Source: Gemmatimonadota bacterium
GTDB lineage: Bacteria > Gemmatimonadota > Gemmatimonadetes > Palauibacterales > Palauibacteraceae
NCBI GenBank assembly: GCA_013042495.1
Contig: JABDQB010000105.1
Location: 1-15,518, forward strand
Length of the DNA: 15,518 nucleotides
Direction: 5' to 3'
How positions within the stretch are numbered: the stretch's first letter is position 1; each line of letters opens with the position of its first letter. Positions 1 to 7,298 of this stretch are shown piece by piece. The translations under genes and the position numbers were made by a program. The notes beneath the pieces were generated by a model. The model saw only the letters and a program-made list of their open reading frames with translations. It made no database searches and was not told where the DNA came from.

Positions 1-1122
1 GGCCGGATCATCGAGGGGCTGAAACGGGCGGGCAGCAAGAACCCGGTATTCCTGCTCGACGAGGTGGACAAGCTGGGCGTGTCTTTCCAGGGAGATCCTT
101 CCGCGGCCCTCATGGAAGTGCTCGACCCGGCGCAGAACGATGCGTTCGTGGATCACTACATGAGCATTCCGTTCGACCTCTCAGAGGTGATGTTCATCGC
201 CACGGCTAACTTCCCCCACCAGATCCCGGGACCGCTCAAGGATCGAATGGAGGCGATCGAATTCGTCGGCTACACGGCGCAGGAAAAGCTGGAGATCGCC
301 AAGCGATACCTGCTTCCGCGACAGATGGACCAGAACGGATTGGTGGATGGTCAACTGGAGCTGACCGCGGAGGCCCTCGAAGACGTCGTGTCGAGTTACA
401 CCCGCGAGGCCGGCGTTAGAAATCTCGAGCGAGAACTGGGCTCCATCGCCCGGAAGAGCGCCCGAAGGATTGCCGGCGGCGAGGTCGAATCGGTCAAGGT
501 GGACGTGGACGATCTAAGCGATCTTCTCGGCCAGCCCAAGGTCCACCCCGAGAAGAGGCTCGACGTCGACACGGTCGGAGTCGCGACTGGCATGTACTAC
601 ACGCCGGTGGGCGGCGACATCATGCGCATCGAATGCTCGGTGATGGAGGGGAAGGAGGGGCTCGTCCTCACTGGCCAACTGGGTGATGTCATGAAGGAAA
701 GTGCACAGGCGGCGCTGACGTACGCGCGCAGCCACGCCCAGGAACTGGGAATCGCCGAGCAGATGCTCAAAGACCAGCAGATCCACATCCACGTGCCGGC
801 GGGGGCGGTTCCGAAGGAGGGACCGTCCGCCGGAGTCGCGATGGCGATGGCCATGATCAGTGCGCTCAGCGGCGTTCCGGTGGCAAGCGATCTGGCCATG
901 ACCGGGGAGCTGACCCTGACCGGGCGGGTGATGGCCATTGGCGGCGTGAAGGAGAAGGTGCTGGGAGCCCTTCGCGCCGGCATCGAGCGGATCTTGCTGC
1001 CCAAGGAAAACGAGGGCGACGTCACCGAGCTGCCGGAGCAGGTTCGGGAGTCGCTCGAATTCGTCTACGCGGAAACGCTCGATGACGTTATGGCGGTGGC
1101 CTTGAGACCCGCCACCGATTGA
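1..1122 (+). CDS. lon: ATP-dependent Lon protease, C-terminal part (5' truncated by window edge)
   Basis: Lon is a cytosolic ATP-dependent serine protease that unfolds and degrades damaged and regulatory proteins. The reading frame is already open at base 1, so the N-terminal substrate-binding domain and Walker A lie outside the window. The visible 373 residues start in the AAA+ module: Walker B FLLDEVDKL is at fragment residues 17-25, followed by the sensor and small helical subdomain. The protease domain begins near TPVGGDIMRIE. The catalytic dyad is intact: Ser in PKEGPSAG (codon 826-828) and Lys in GGVKEKV (codon 949-951). The stop is TGA at 1120-1122. The gene converges with the HAD phosphatase gene, with only 9 bp between the stop codons. 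Family identity is certain; only the start is missing. The ATP-binding half cannot be checked for integrity here. Confidence 0.98.
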   Translation, partial: GRIIEGLKRAGSKNPVFLLDEVDKLGVSFQGDPSAALMEVLDPAQNDAFVDHYMSIPFDLSEVMFIATANFPHQIPGPLKDRMEAIEFVGYTAQEKLEIAKRYLLPRQMDQNGLVDGQLELTAEALEDVVSSYTREAGVRNLERELGSIARKSARRIAGGEVESVKVDVDDLSDLLGQPKVHPEKRLDVDTVGVATGMYYTPVGGDIMRIECSVMEGKEGLVLTGQLGDVMKESAQAALTYARSHAQELGIAEQMLKDQQIHIHVPAGAVPKEGPSAGVAMAMAMISALSGVPVASDLAMTGELTLTGRVMAIGGVKEKVLGALRAGIERILLPKENEGDVTELPEQVRESLEFVYAETLDDVMAVALRPATD

Positions 1123-1134
1123 TTCGGGGTCTCA
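1103..1134. terminator. Inverted repeat across the lon / HAD-phosphatase convergent junction
   Basis: TGAGACCC at 1103-1110 is perfectly complementary to GGGTCTCA at 1127-1134, with a 16-nt loop. It spans both stop codons (lon TGA at 1120, HAD TGA at 1134-1132 on the minus strand). Position between two convergent genes fits a compact bidirectional terminator. There is no clear T-tract on either side, so intrinsic termination is inferred from position and symmetry only. Confidence 0.45.
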
Positions 1135-1800
1135 GTCCCCGCTGGTGAGTCCGAGCGCCGGCAGCAGATCGCCCGGTGCCTCCAGCCACAGGTCCGGCTC
1201 GGTCGGTTCGAGCTGGGCCCGCGAGTACGGTCCCCACAGAGCGGCGGCGGTGACGACGCCCGCCGCCCGCCCGGACCGCATGTCGTGCGTACTGTCCCCC
1301 ACGAACATGGCCTTGGATGCCCCGACTCCCGCCTGCCGGAGGGCACTGAGAACCGGGTCAGGCTCGGGCTTGTAACGCTCCACGTCGTCCGCGGTGACGA
1401 TGGCCGCAAACCACTCCGCCGGCAGGTCGCAGCGCTCCAGCCCCATGTGAGTGGCTCGTCGCTTCTTGCTCGTTACAATCCCCAGCACCCTTCCTGACCG
1501 GCGGATCGCTTGCAGCACCGACCGGACTCCCGCGAACGGGCGTACGTACGAGTCGTGGTTCGATAGATTGTGATCCACGTAGGTCTGGATCATCGCTTCG
1601 ACCTGGTCCGGCCGATCCGCGAACATCTTCATCTGTACGACGAGCGGTTGTCCGATCGTGGCCTTCCACGTTTCCTCGGGAGGCACATGGTCCAGGTGCT
1701 CCTGCATCGTGTGGCGGTAGGAGGCGAGGATCAGGCGTTCGCTGTCTATCAGCGTTCCGTCCAGGTCGAACAGGACCGCTCGCACGTCGCCGGTCGTCAT
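1132..1800 (-). CDS. HAD-superfamily phosphatase (phosphoglycolate phosphatase / PpaX-like)
   Basis: A 222-residue haloacid dehalogenase-type hydrolase, probably a cytosolic phosphomonoesterase. All four HAD motifs are visible: motif I FDLDGTLIDS with nucleophile Asp12 and acid/base Asp14; motif II VTSKK at 109-113; motif III YKPEPDP with Lys144; and motif IV VGDSTHDM with Asp169 and Asp173. The residues between about 20 and 90 form the helical cap typical of the phosphoglycolate phosphatase / beta-phosphoglucomutase subgroup. The ATG overlaps the stop of the upstream phosphofructokinase gene (ATGA), so translation is probably coupled. A GGAGG sits only 1 nt before the ATG, closer than usual, which also favours coupling. 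Substrate cannot be read from sequence: phosphoglycolate, a sugar phosphate or pyrophosphate (PpaX) are possible. I see nothing damaged. Confidence 0.9.
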   Translation of the reverse strand: MTTGDVRAVLFDLDGTLIDSERLILASYRHTMQEHLDHVPPEETWKATIGQPLVVQMKMFADRPDQVEAMIQTYVDHNLSNHDSYVRPFAGVRSVLQAIRRSGRVLGIVTSKKRRATHMGLERCDLPAEWFAAIVTADDVERYKPEPDPVLSALRQAGVGASKAMFVGDSTHDMRSGRAAGVVTAAALWGPYSRAQLEPTEPDLWLEAPGDLLPALGLTSGD

Positions 1801-3086
1801 TCCTCCAGGCCGACGGCGGGTCCGAACTTCTCCCGGAAGGTCGTCGTGTCAGTGCGAGCCTGCCGGGCCAGTCGCTCGAGCATGTCGGGGTCTTTGAGGT
1901 CAGCCGTCTCCAGCCGAAGCATGTACTGGCGAGCCACTTCATAGGCTTCGGCTTCCGTGTCCACGGTGCGCACCCGGGTACGGCCAGTTTCGGGATCACG
2001 GAACTCGTCGAACGGAAGCACCCGGACGTGACCGCCCCGGCCCAGGCTGACCATTCCGCCCACCCGAAGCGCTTCATCTTCGGGCTCGGAAAGCAGGAAT
2101 CGGGCAGCACCGAAGCCGAGCGTGCGCGTGTAATCGATGTCGAACGTGATGGGCTTGGCGCACCGAAGCTCGTAACCCAGCCGCAGATCGGTGATCGTGA
2201 CGTTGTCTCCCCTGTCCGCGAAGCGCTTTTGAACGGCTCGCTTGAGGATCGTCTCCATGGGGATCTCGGCGAGTCTTATGTGGTCGTACGCATCGTACTC
2301 CACGTGCACGCCCGGAAGGGCAGCGAGTTCCTCGGGGTCCATCTTCTCACCGATCCCCTCGGCGATGATCGCGAGACCGTCACGCCTTCCGAGGGCCCGC
2401 CGCTTCAGGATCGCGCCCTCCAGGATCGTGCACACGTCGTCGAACGTGATCCGATCTCCCGCGAACTCCTCACCGATGATGGTGCACGTGGCGCCGGCGG
2501 CCCGCCCGATGCCGAGGGCGAGGTGGCCGGCCTTCCGTCCCATGACGACCACGAAGAACCAGCGGTTCGTGGTGCGCGAGTCTTCCATCAGGTTCAGGCA
2601 CAGGTCGCTGCCCACCCAGCGCGCCGTCTCGTAGCCGAACGTGGGCATGTCTGCGGGAAGCGGGAGGTCATTGTCGATCGTCTTCGGAACGTGCGCCACG
2701 CGTATCGTGCCGTCCGCCGTCTCGGCCACCTCGCGGGCGGCAAAAGCGGTGTCGTCACCACCGATCGTCACCAGGCCAGACAGGCTGAGTTCGCGCAGCG
2801 CCTTCACCGTGCGCTCCAGGCTCTCGGGCGTCTTGGTGGGGTTCGCCCGCGACGTGCGCAGGATCGACCCACCTTCCGTGTGGATGCGCGACACATCGGC
2901 CACATGAAGCTGACGGACCATATCGGTGCGACCCGCGATCAGGTGTTGCCAACCATCGAGGATGCCGATCACATCGCAGCCGTCGTCGATCGCCTTCATC
3001 GCGGCGGCACTGATGGCACTGTTGATCCCCGGGGCCGGGCCACCGCCCACGAGGATGCCGATGCGCCGTCTGCTCATGTCTTCCAT
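1797..3086 (-). CDS. pfp: 6-phosphofructokinase, pyrophosphate-dependent type by active-site residues
   Basis: A phosphofructokinase-A family enzyme of 429 residues that phosphorylates fructose 6-phosphate to fructose 1,6-bisphosphate. The N-terminal phosphate-binding loop GGGPAPG is at 14-20. The second loop reads GGDDT (109-113), with Asp112 where ATP-dependent enzymes carry Gly. The catalytic loop reads PKTIDND (134-140), with Lys135 where E. coli PfkA has Gly. In this family that Asp/Lys pair is the known signature of PPi-dependent, usually reversible, PFKs. MGRKAGH (182-188) is the substrate-binding loop. The length exceeds the roughly 320 residues of ATP-PFK and fits long PPi-type homologues. 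The start is either ATG 3086 or ATG 3077 (MSRRRIG); the former has a GAGAG a few bases upstream. It is the first gene of a two-gene unit with the overlapping HAD phosphatase. Donor specificity is inferred from residues, not proven. Confidence 0.9.
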   Translation of the reverse strand: MEDMSRRRIGILVGGGPAPGINSAISAAAMKAIDDGCDVIGILDGWQHLIAGRTDMVRQLHVADVSRIHTEGGSILRTSRANPTKTPESLERTVKALRELSLSGLVTIGGDDTAFAAREVAETADGTIRVAHVPKTIDNDLPLPADMPTFGYETARWVGSDLCLNLMEDSRTTNRWFFVVVMGRKAGHLALGIGRAAGATCTIIGEEFAGDRITFDDVCTILEGAILKRRALGRRDGLAIIAEGIGEKMDPEELAALPGVHVEYDAYDHIRLAEIPMETILKRAVQKRFADRGDNVTITDLRLGYELRCAKPITFDIDYTRTLGFGAARFLLSEPEDEALRVGGMVSLGRGGHVRVLPFDEFRDPETGRTRVRTVDTEAEAYEVARQYMLRLETADLKDPDMLERLARQARTDTTTFREKFGPAVGLEE

Positions 3087-3123
3087 CTATCTCTCTCGCG
3101 CCAAGGCCGTTGAGTCGGGCGGG

Positions 3124-3152
3124 ATGTTCCCATCCTCGACCCGGTCCGTCAA
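3124..3152 (-). promoter_or_regulatory. Candidate sigma-70-type promoter for phosphofructokinase–HAD unit
   Basis: On the minus strand TTGACG (3152-3147) is followed after a 17-nt spacer by GAACAT (3129-3124). The -35 matches five of six consensus bases; the -10 matches only three. Transcription would start near 3117, giving a leader of about 30 nt before the ATG at 3086. The spacing is right but the -10 is weak, so this is a suggestion only. Confidence 0.33.
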
Positions 3153-3413
3153 GGCGGCGCAAGGGCCAATCGCCATTCCGGCGTCGAATCCTGCAAGAAC
3201 TGAGGAATACCGCGTTCGCCACGACAGGCGTGAAACAAGACGAATGTCCCGTCGTATAAGGCAATTACGGGAACGGGGCTACTGGGGCACGGCCTTTGCT
3301 CAATTCCCGCCCGGATGAGTGCATTCCGCCGTCTGGACCGGCCGGCCGAGGCCGCACACGGGACGAGGGCGGTGGACCGCGCACGATCGCGCGACAGGAT
3401 ACACGGACGTAAC

Positions 3414-3418
3414 GGAGG
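3414..3418 (+). promoter_or_regulatory. Shine-Dalgarno GGAGG that fixes the lipoprotein start
   Basis: A perfect GGAGG lies 7 nt before the ATG at 3426. It decides between that ATG and an in-frame ATG 111 nt upstream (3315). The downstream start also places the lipoprotein signal peptide exactly at the N-terminus. Confidence 0.8.
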
Positions 3419-3425
3419 TTGTCTC

Positions 3426-4511
3426 ATGTTTCGAAATCTGAGATGGATGCCGTTGGCTGCGGTGCTCGCGCTGGCGGTGAGTGCGTGCAGTGACGACAGC
3501 ACGAGCCCGGTCGATCCGGCCGATTTTGACCCGGTAGCGACCGAGCAGGCGGTGCAGGACCTGCAGAATCGCCTGGATGATGACAGTGACGTGATGATCA
3601 GCCTCGGGCTCATGTCCGACGCTCTGGTGCTGCAGCCGGGTGCGTCCCGGGTCGCACCGCTCACGCTGGACGGAGCCCCGGCCCCGTTCACGGCACAGGC
3701 AATTCGCAGCTATTCCGCGTCGGCCAGCGCTGCCGAGCCCGTGCTTCCGCCAGAGCTGCTCGGCGTGACCTTCGAGTGGAACTTCCTCGAGAGCCACTAC
3801 GTCCCGACGGAGCGCACTGGAGCGCCGGCGAACGGCGTGCGTTTCATCCTTTACGCCATCGACCCGCTCACGCGAATCCCGACGGAGCCGTTGACCGAAA
3901 CCGGCTATATCGACCTGACGGACGAGGGCGGAGAGACGACCACGCGGATAGGGCTGACGGCGGTGAGTGGCGCGACCACGCTGATCGACTACTTCATCGA
4001 TCTCAGCTACGCGATCCTGGGTGAGAACGACATCAGCGTGACGGTCGCCGCCGAGGGATACGTCTCCGACGGACAGGACCGGCTCGATTTCGTACTGACC
4101 CAGAGCGCCACGTTGCTCGGCTCCACCGAGACGCTCGACATGGACTTCGTGTACTCGCTGTCGCTCGCCGGCCAGAACGTGAGCATCACCGTAGAGATGC
4201 ACGGCGAGTTCGACTTCTCCGGTGAGAACCCGATCGAGGCCGCGAGCGTGCAATTGCGCGTTCAGAACGGCACCGAGTTCGTGGACTTCGAGATGACGTT
4301 GAATGCGGACAACAGCGTCACCGGCCTGATTCAGTACAATGGCGTGGACGTCGTCTACATCAGCGGCACCGAGGCAGACCCGGTGTTCGAGAGTGCGACC
4401 GGTGAGCCTCTGACGACGGAAGAGGTGGTGGCACTTCTCGATCTGTTCGACATGATCGAGGACGTGTTCGACCTCGTTGAGGATCTGTTCGAGCCGTTCG
4501 GGGGATTCTAA
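3426..4511 (+). CDS. Putative lipoprotein of unknown function
   Basis: I do not recognise a family. The 361-residue product starts with a lipoprotein signal peptide: basic MFRNLR, a hydrophobic core, then lipobox AVSAC with Cys21 as the lipidated residue. A polar linker (SDDSTSPVDPADFD) follows. The mature protein is acidic, rich in Thr, Glu and Asp. Its alternating stretches (for example around VQLRVQNGTEFVDFEMTL) suggest a mostly beta-strand fold. The last 25 residues change character: repeated L/F-D-x-(I/V/F)-E-D units form a very acidic amphipathic segment ending FGGF. It is probably membrane-anchored and facing the periplasm or the outer-membrane surface. It stands alone, divergent from the phosphofructokinase gene and followed by a strong hairpin, so it is probably transcribed as a single gene. 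Confidence 0.85.
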   Translation: MFRNLRWMPLAAVLALAVSACSDDSTSPVDPADFDPVATEQAVQDLQNRLDDDSDVMISLGLMSDALVLQPGASRVAPLTLDGAPAPFTAQAIRSYSASASAAEPVLPPELLGVTFEWNFLESHYVPTERTGAPANGVRFILYAIDPLTRIPTEPLTETGYIDLTDEGGETTTRIGLTAVSGATTLIDYFIDLSYAILGENDISVTVAAEGYVSDGQDRLDFVLTQSATLLGSTETLDMDFVYSLSLAGQNVSITVEMHGEFDFSGENPIEAASVQLRVQNGTEFVDFEMTLNADNSVTGLIQYNGVDVVYISGTEADPVFESATGEPLTTEEVVALLDLFDMIEDVFDLVEDLFEPFGGF

Positions 4512-4541
4512 CCTCGACGGCCGTACAGAAGGGTGCAGCAT

Positions 4542-4575
4542 CACGAAGGGCCGGGATCACTCCCGGCCCTTCGTG
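4542..4575. terminator. Perfect 15-bp hairpin between convergent lipoprotein and FAD-subunit genes
   Basis: CACGAAGGGCCGGGA (4542-4556) and TCCCGGCCCTTCGTG (4561-4575) form a perfect 15-bp stem with a 4-nt TCAC loop. It lies 30 nt after the lipoprotein stop and 26 nt after the FAD-subunit stop on the other strand, so it can serve both transcripts. No U-tract follows on either strand, as is common in high-GC genomes. Confidence 0.85.
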
Positions 4576-4601
4576 CATCGGGAACGACCGGCGGTCCTTG
4601 A

Positions 4602-5585
4602 TCAGGCCCCGATCTCCGCGAGCGCGCGTCGCACGAGCACGGGCACCATCGCTCGTCTCCACTCGAGGTCCACCGGGATGTTGGCCAGAGGGTGACACTG
4701 CCGGAAGGCCTGCTCCGCAACCTGCTCCACGACCTCTTCCGACAGCGGCTTTCCAACCGCCTCTGCATCGAGCTTGCCCAGCTTACGGGGATAGCTGCCC
4801 ATGCCGGAAACAGCGGCCCGCAGGTCCGCGACGACGCCGTCGGTCTCGAAGTCCACGCGGATGGCCAGGTTCAGCATGGGGAAATCGATCGAGTCACGGG
4901 CCCTGAGCTTCTGGTAGCTGTGTCGGGTGCGCGGGCCCGGGCGAAGCACCCGGATCGATACCAGGATCTCGCCCGGTTCCATGCGCCGATTCCACACTCC
5001 GTCCGACGTGAAGAACCCGCCGATTGGACTCGTGCGCTCGCCGTCCGGGCCGACGATTCGGAGTTCGGCTTCGAGCGGGATCAGGGCCGTGGCAGCATCG
5101 GCCGAGTGAGCCGCCACGCACCGCGTCCCACCCTTCACCACATGGCAGGCCGTGCCGTCCTTCTTCAGGCAGTACCCGAGAGCCTTCCGCCAGAACAGCG
5201 TCTGGTTGTAGTAGGTGCAACGCGTGTCGAGGCACACGTTGCCGCCGATCGTGCCCATGCGCCGGAGCTGCGGGCCCGAGACCAGCGAACAGGCTCGGGC
5301 GAGCGATGGCAGGATCTCCAGTACGAGGGGATTCTTCGCCACGTCGTCGAGCGACGCCGCCGCGCCGATCGCGAAGCCGTCGTCATTCTCAGAGATGCCC
5401 CGCATTTCCTCGATCCCGCGGAGCGACACGAGGTGTCCGGGGGTGAAGAGCTTGTGCTTCATGTTCGGAACGAGGTCCGTGCCACCGGCGATCGGCATGG
5501 CGTCGCCCGCGTGCTCTGACAGCAGGGCGATCGCCTCGGCCACAGTATCGGGCCGGTGATACTCGTACGGGTGCAATCTCAGCAC
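4602..5585 (-). CDS. Molybdenum hydroxylase FAD subunit with [4Fe-4S] insert (4-hydroxybenzoyl-CoA reductase beta-like, HcrB-like)
   Basis: This is the FAD-binding (CoxM/XdhB-type) electron-transfer subunit of a molybdenum hydroxylase, 327 residues. FAD motifs are IAGGTDL (32-38) and TIGGNV (112-117). Right after the second motif lies a Cys-rich insert with Cys118, 123, 139, 147 and 156. The last four have spacing C-x15-C-x7-C-x8-C. That matches the cluster ligands I recall for Thauera aromatica HcrB (Cys122, 138, 146, 155), which hold an extra [4Fe-4S] cluster absent from xanthine dehydrogenase and CO dehydrogenase. The surrounding text (CTYYNQ, WRKALGYCLKKDG, RCVAAHSAD) is also of that subtype. 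The start is GTG at 5585, with GGAG 8 nt upstream; an N-terminus of about 8 residues before the first strand is normal. It is the last gene of a five-gene operon, 16 nt after the aminotransferase gene. The subtype is well supported; the natural substrate is not. Confidence 0.9.
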   Translation of the reverse strand: MLRLHPYEYHRPDTVAEAIALLSEHAGDAMPIAGGTDLVPNMKHKLFTPGHLVSLRGIEEMRGISENDDGFAIGAAASLDDVAKNPLVLEILPSLARACSLVSGPQLRRMGTIGGNVCLDTRCTYYNQTLFWRKALGYCLKKDGTACHVVKGGTRCVAAHSADAATALIPLEAELRIVGPDGERTSPIGGFFTSDGVWNRRMEPGEILVSIRVLRPGPRTRHSYQKLRARDSIDFPMLNLAIRVDFETDGVVADLRAAVSGMGSYPRKLGKLDAEAVGKPLSEEVVEQVAEQAFRQCHPLANIPVDLEWRRAMVPVLVRRALAEIGA

Positions 5586-5601
5586 GGGTCGGTCTCCACG
5601 T

Positions 5602-6726
5602 TCACCCCGCCTTCACGGCCGCCAGCGGTTCGATCACCCGCGACAGGCGTTCCAGTCCCGGCGCGAGGGGCGGGCTCGTGTAGCCATAGCCGATGCGGAA
5701 GTGGCGATCCATCCCGAACTGGTCGCCCGGCACGATCAGCACCCGCTGCTCGGCCAGAACACGTTCGGCGAGCTCCGCCGAGCCGATTCGCAGGTCGTAG
5801 CGGAAAAAGGCCACGGCTCCGGCGCGCGGTCTCTCGACGCGCAGAATGTCAGGGTAGCCGTCCGCCCACGCCTCCAGGACAGCCAGGTTCTGAGTCAGGA
5901 TGGTGCGGCCCCGTTCCAGCAACGTCGCCCGGACGGCGGTTTCCAGCGCCGCGGCGCCGAGGCGGTCCGACAGGGGTGAGGGAGCGATCGTCGTGTAGTC
6001 TTTCCGGGCCCACAACTCCTCTCGGAAATCGGCAGGCGCCAGCAGCCACCCGAGCCGGAGCCCGGGCAATCCGTACGCCTTGGACAGCGAAGCGCTGACG
6101 AGCACCCGGTCCGTCCGGCCCCACAGCGATGGAGTCGGCCCTCCCGCCAGCTCGCCGCCCGCATATACCTCATCGGATAGAATCCAGGCCCCGACGCGCT
6201 CGGCAGCTGCGACGATCTCGGCGATCGCCGCTTCGCTCAGTGGCTGCGCCGTCGGGTTGTTCGGGTTCGTGACTACCACCACGCGAGTTCCGGGCAGGAT
6301 TGCGTCCGCCGCGGCGCCGGGGGCGGGTTGCCATCCCCGTTCCGCTTCGAGCCACATGCTCTCGACGTGCGCCCCCAGCCCGGCAGCCAGTCCGGTCGTT
6401 TGCTCGTACGTCGGACGCAGTACGACCACGCGATCGCCGGGTTCGACCAACCGCCACATCGCGAGGAAGTTGGCCTCGGCACTTCCGACCGTCGCCACGA
6501 CGTTCTCGGGCGCGGCACCGGGGTACATCGCGGCGATCCGCTGACGGAGCGTCGGGCTGCCGTCCGTGTGCCCGTACCCGAGGAGCGTGCCCGACGGGTC
6601 TACGTCGGCGATCTCCCGCAACTCGGCCAGGGTGATCGGCTGCACGCCGCTCTCGGCGAGGTTGAAGTCCACGCAGTTCTCGTGGTGCGACTGCCACCGC
6701 TCCATGACGAAGATCGGTTGCTTCAT
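5602..6726 (-). CDS. PLP-dependent class I/II aminotransferase
   Basis: A fold-type I PLP enzyme of 374 residues, most likely a cytosolic amino-acid transaminase. Visible hallmarks are GSAEAN (81-86) at the cofactor phosphate site; NPNNPT with Asn157; SDEVY with Asp185 and Tyr188, which contact the pyridine ring; SLSKAYGLPG with Schiff-base Lys216; Arg224; and the substrate-carboxylate Arg344 in FRIGYG. The N-terminal pattern MERW...NLAESGVQP is shared with a group that includes capreomycidine synthase-like aminotransferases. I do not know its substrate. ATG 6726 is used; an internal ATG (residue 8) is possible. It begins 4 nt after the msrA stop and ends 16 nt before the FAD subunit, so it is part of the operon. 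A link to the hydroxylase substrate (for example transamination of an aromatic or heterocyclic amino acid) is speculation. Confidence 0.9.
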   Translation of the reverse strand: MKQPIFVMERWQSHHENCVDFNLAESGVQPITLAELREIADVDPSGTLLGYGHTDGSPTLRQRIAAMYPGAAPENVVATVGSAEANFLAMWRLVEPGDRVVVLRPTYEQTTGLAAGLGAHVESMWLEAERGWQPAPGAAADAILPGTRVVVVTNPNNPTAQPLSEAAIAEIVAAAERVGAWILSDEVYAGGELAGGPTPSLWGRTDRVLVSASLSKAYGLPGLRLGWLLAPADFREELWARKDYTTIAPSPLSDRLGAAALETAVRATLLERGRTILTQNLAVLEAWADGYPDILRVERPRAGAVAFFRYDLRIGSAELAERVLAEQRVLIVPGDQFGMDRHFRIGYGYTSPPLAPGLERLSRVIEPLAAVKAG

Positions 6727-6730
6727 GGGG

Positions 6731-7282
6731 CTATGCGTCCTTCAGCCTGGCGGCGTACCGGGCCCGGAACTTCGCGAGCTTCGGAGCCACCACCACCTGG
6801 CAGTAGCCCTGGCCCGGGTTGTTTCGATAGTAGTCCTGATGGTAGGCCTCGCCCGGATAGTAGCGATCCAGCGCACTGACCTCGGTCACGATCGGGTCCT
6901 CGAACACGGAGTCCCGTTCGAGTTCGGCGATCATCGACTCGGCGACGTCCTTCTGCCCTTCGTCGTGATAGAAGATGGCCGACCGGTACTGGGTGCCGAC
7001 GTCCGCTCCCTGCCGGTTCAGCGTCGTGGGATCGTGAATCGAGAAGAAGATTTCGAGGAGATCCCGATACGAAACCTCGTCGGGGTCGTATGCGACCTGC
7101 ACGACCTCGGCGTGCCCCGTGCGGCCGGAACACACCTGCTCGTAGGTGGGATCGACCACATCGCCACCGGCGTAACCCGACTCGACGGAGATCACGCCGC
7201 GAAGGGCGCGGTATGCCCCGTCCAGACACCAGAAGCACCCGCCGGCGAGCGTCGCTGTTTCTTCTCTTCCCTCTCCCGTCAT
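6731..7282 (-). CDS. msrA: Peptide-methionine (S)-S-oxide reductase MsrA
   Basis: MsrA repairs oxidised protein by reducing the S epimer of methionine sulfoxide, with thioredoxin as usual electron donor. The 183-residue product has the signature GGCFWC with catalytic Cys16, then SGYAGG (35-40), GHAEVV (56-61, containing Glu59), a DVGTQYRSAIFY block, and a C-terminal GYC with Cys161, a likely resolving cysteine. Length and motifs are those of a complete single-domain enzyme without an MsrB fusion. No signal peptide is seen, so it should be cytosolic. The start is ATG 7282, preceded by AGGAGGA only a few bases upstream. It sits 16 nt after the molybdopterin subunit and 4 nt before the aminotransferase gene. 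Its place inside a molybdoenzyme operon is unusual (see findings). Confidence 0.97.
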   Translation of the reverse strand: MTGEGREETATLAGGCFWCLDGAYRALRGVISVESGYAGGDVVDPTYEQVCSGRTGHAEVVQVAYDPDEVSYRDLLEIFFSIHDPTTLNRQGADVGTQYRSAIFYHDEGQKDVAESMIAELERDSVFEDPIVTEVSALDRYYPGEAYHQDYYRNNPGQGYCQVVVAPKLAKFRARYAARLKDA

Positions 7283-7298
7283 GCGTCCTCCTGCTCGG

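Larger units (their letters stand above)
3087..3425. other. Gene-free divergent intergenic region
   Basis: This 339-bp stretch separates the divergent phosphofructokinase and lipoprotein genes. I see no convincing coding frame: the frames open here are extensions of antisense shadows with no ribosome-binding site or domain. It must hold at least two promoters. A TATAAG at 3255-3260 (+) could be a -10 box for the lipoprotein, but no good -35 precedes it. I see no riboswitch, tRNA or strong hairpin. Confidence 0.6.

Noticed and set aside
2028..3113. 361-residue open frame on the plus strand opposite the phosphofructokinase
   Set aside because: Full overlap with a well-identified gene, with no recognisable motif or ribosome-binding site; typical high-GC antisense frame.
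3255..3260. TATAAG as a -10 box for the lipoprotein gene
   Set aside because: No acceptable -35 at 16-18 nt, and the resulting leader would be about 160 nt; too weak to annotate as a promoter.
3300..4544. 414-residue open frame on the minus strand opposite the lipoprotein
   Set aside because: The sense strand has a perfect Shine-Dalgarno, signal peptide and lipobox. The antisense product has low-complexity Arg/Val/His composition and runs into the hairpin at 4542-4575.
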